A stretch of 8,388 bases of DNA, taken from assembly GCA_018066005.1 (NCBI GenBank), contig JAGHSG010000125.1:1-8388 (forward strand), read 5' to 3'. Below are positions 7,089 to 8,388 of the stretch, one piece after another; the first letter of the stretch is position 1, and each line of letters starts with the position of its first letter. Under the pieces are notes generated by a model, which saw only the letters and a list, made by a program, of their open reading frames with translations, did no database searches and had not been told where the DNA came from. The translations under genes and the position numbers were made by a program. The stretch is from Bacteroidales bacterium (GTDB taxonomy: Bacteria; Bacteroidota; Bacteroidia; Bacteroidales; Paludibacteraceae).

Positions 7089-8388
7089 ATGAAAACAAAG
7101 TATATTTTATTAGTCGTTGCAACGCTGATAGTATTTGCAGGTTGCAGTCGTGATGAGGAGAGTTTATTCAGCAGTAGTGCTTCTGAACGTTTGCAAGCAG
7201 CTCTTTCAAACGCAGAGAAAACATTAGTAGCTCCTGCTAACGGATGGGAGATGTTATATTTCCCTAACCCGGAGAGTGCCGGTTACCCCGTATTGCTCAA
7301 ATTCAATGCCAACGAGCAAGTATATGCTGCCACCAGCAATCCTCAAACAACAGGTAATAAGTTTATCAACGATGAAAAAAGTACGTGGTCTATCAAAGCC
7401 GACTACGGACCCATTTTGAGTTTTGATACGTACAATGTCGTTATGCATGCTTGGGCTGATCCCCGAACGGATGGTGACGGTTACTTAGGTGACTATGAGT
7501 TCCTCATTTTGGAAGTCAGTGACCAATGTATCCGTTTGAAGGGTAAGAAACACGAAGCATACGTTACTATGTATCCCATGCCCGTTGATCTGAGTTGGGA
7601 AGACTATTTCAAGCAGGTACAGGCAGAGCGTGACTTAATCGTTACGCGCAATAACGGTACCCAATTCAATTACTCTTTCAATGGTGAGATGCAAATCATG
7701 ACCTATATGAACGGTATTATGGTGGAGAATCAAGCCCAAGGCATTGTTTATCCCTTTGTAGTACGTCCTCAAGGTATCATGTTTGAGCGTCCGCTTACTC
7801 ATGGTGGCATATCGGCTCAAAACTTCTGTTTGGACGAAGAAAATACCAAACTCTTCTCTACGGATGGCGTTAACGCATCTTTTGTACCAGCCTTATCATT
7901 GGTTGAGACCTTGGATGCCAAGTTGGATAATAATATCCGTTGGAAATTGGATACTAAGAATTTAGGTCCCGACTCCAAAGGGATATATGACCAAATGGCT
8001 GCTGCCCTCAAAAAACAGAACGGTACCCTACGTGCCATCTACATGCAACGTGAAGTGAAAGAGACCTACACCGAAGAAGGTGATACACTCAAACTCAAAC
8101 AGGATTATTTATGTATCGAGTTTAAGCACCCGCAACAGGGTGTTAGGCAGGCACGTTATGAGATGTCCTACTTGTTTACCAATGATATTTTGACCTATAA
8201 GTATGTTCAGCCGGTTATGGACGAGCCAAACATGTCCATCTACCTGCTTAATGTATTAGGTGGAGGTGCAAGCAAGCAATCCAAAGGTGTGGAGATGATA
8301 GAAAACCTGATGTGTGGTGATTTCCGTGTAGCGTCCGCCACCGGTTCGCAGGTCAATCCGCAACAGTTATACCTGACGAGTATTATTA
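7089..8388 (+). CDS. DUF4302-type lipoprotein (3' end outside window)
   Basis: The reading frame is open from the ATG at 7089 to the right edge, giving 433 complete codons with no stop. The signal peptide ends in FAGC with the acylated Cys at 19, followed by SRDEESLF; the acidic residues just after Cys are in keeping with export to the cell surface in Bacteroidetes. The mature start ASERLQAALSNAEKTL (31-46), NGWEMLYFPNP (51-61), GPILSFDTYN (107-116) and GDYEFLILEV (134-143) match my recollection of the DUF4302 family, whose biochemical role is unknown to me. The body is rich in beta-strand-like segments and has no recognisable catalytic motif, so a binding or scaffolding role at the SusCD complex is an inference. 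The family is usually about this long, so little is probably missing. One CGA and one AGG Arg codon stand out against the otherwise CGT-dominated usage. Confidence 0.8.
   Translation, partial: MKTKYILLVVATLIVFAGCSRDEESLFSSSASERLQAALSNAEKTLVAPANGWEMLYFPNPESAGYPVLLKFNANEQVYAATSNPQTTGNKFINDEKSTWSIKADYGPILSFDTYNVVMHAWADPRTDGDGYLGDYEFLILEVSDQCIRLKGKKHEAYVTMYPMPVDLSWEDYFKQVQAERDLIVTRNNGTQFNYSFNGEMQIMTYMNGIMVENQAQGIVYPFVVRPQGIMFERPLTHGGISAQNFCLDEENTKLFSTDGVNASFVPALSLVETLDAKLDNNIRWKLDTKNLGPDSKGIYDQMAAALKKQNGTLRAIYMQREVKETYTEEGDTLKLKQDYLCIEFKHPQQGVRQARYEMSYLFTNDILTYKYVQPVMDEPNMSIYLLNVLGGGASKQSKGVEMIENLMCGDFRVASATGSQVNPQQLYLTSII

Overview
The window reads as chromosomal DNA of a member of the Bacteroidota, most likely order Bacteroidales. 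Three things support this: a SusC/SusD-type outer-membrane nutrient importer, Bacteroidetes-style lipoproteins, and a promoter of the Bacteroides type (TTTG, 20 nt, TAnnTTTG). No species can be named from the sequence alone. All genes lie on the + strand, and no RNA genes, insertion sequences or CRISPR arrays are visible.

Layout: (1) positions 1-786 hold the C-terminal part of an M16 (pitrilysin-type) peptidase whose start lies left of the window. (2) Positions 787-977 hold a compact intergenic region: a rho-independent terminator, a Bacteroides-type promoter directly behind it, and a leader of about 80 nt with two crossing inverted repeats. (3) From 978 to the right edge runs one operon of four genes: a SusC-like TonB-dependent transporter (978-4331), a SusD-like surface lipoprotein (4367-6112), a zinc metallohydrolase lipoprotein with an HEFSH motif (6129-6992, possibly once running to 7073), and a DUF4302-type lipoprotein (7089 to beyond 8388).

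How the genes probably work together: the SusC homologue forms a TonB-energised barrel with a plug, and the SusD homologue is the substrate-capturing lid on its outer face. The two further lipoproteins probably sit at the same outer-membrane complex. The metallohydrolase would act on a substrate before import, and the DUF4302 protein would bind or scaffold. No glycoside hydrolase, polysaccharide lyase or sulfatase is present, so this does not look like an ordinary polysaccharide utilisation locus. A peptide or other amide-containing substrate is a reasonable but unproven guess. The gene set is a recurring arrangement in Bacteroidetes as I recall, so it is not new as such, but its substrate is unknown to me.

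The most notable local oddity is at the end of the metallohydrolase gene. An in-frame TAA at 6990 is followed by 26 more sense codons in the same frame, ending at a second TAA (7071-7073) that is spaced from the next Shine-Dalgarno and ATG just as the previous gene junction is. This looks like a recent nonsense mutation (for example CAA to TAA) or a sequence error that removed a 27-residue tail.
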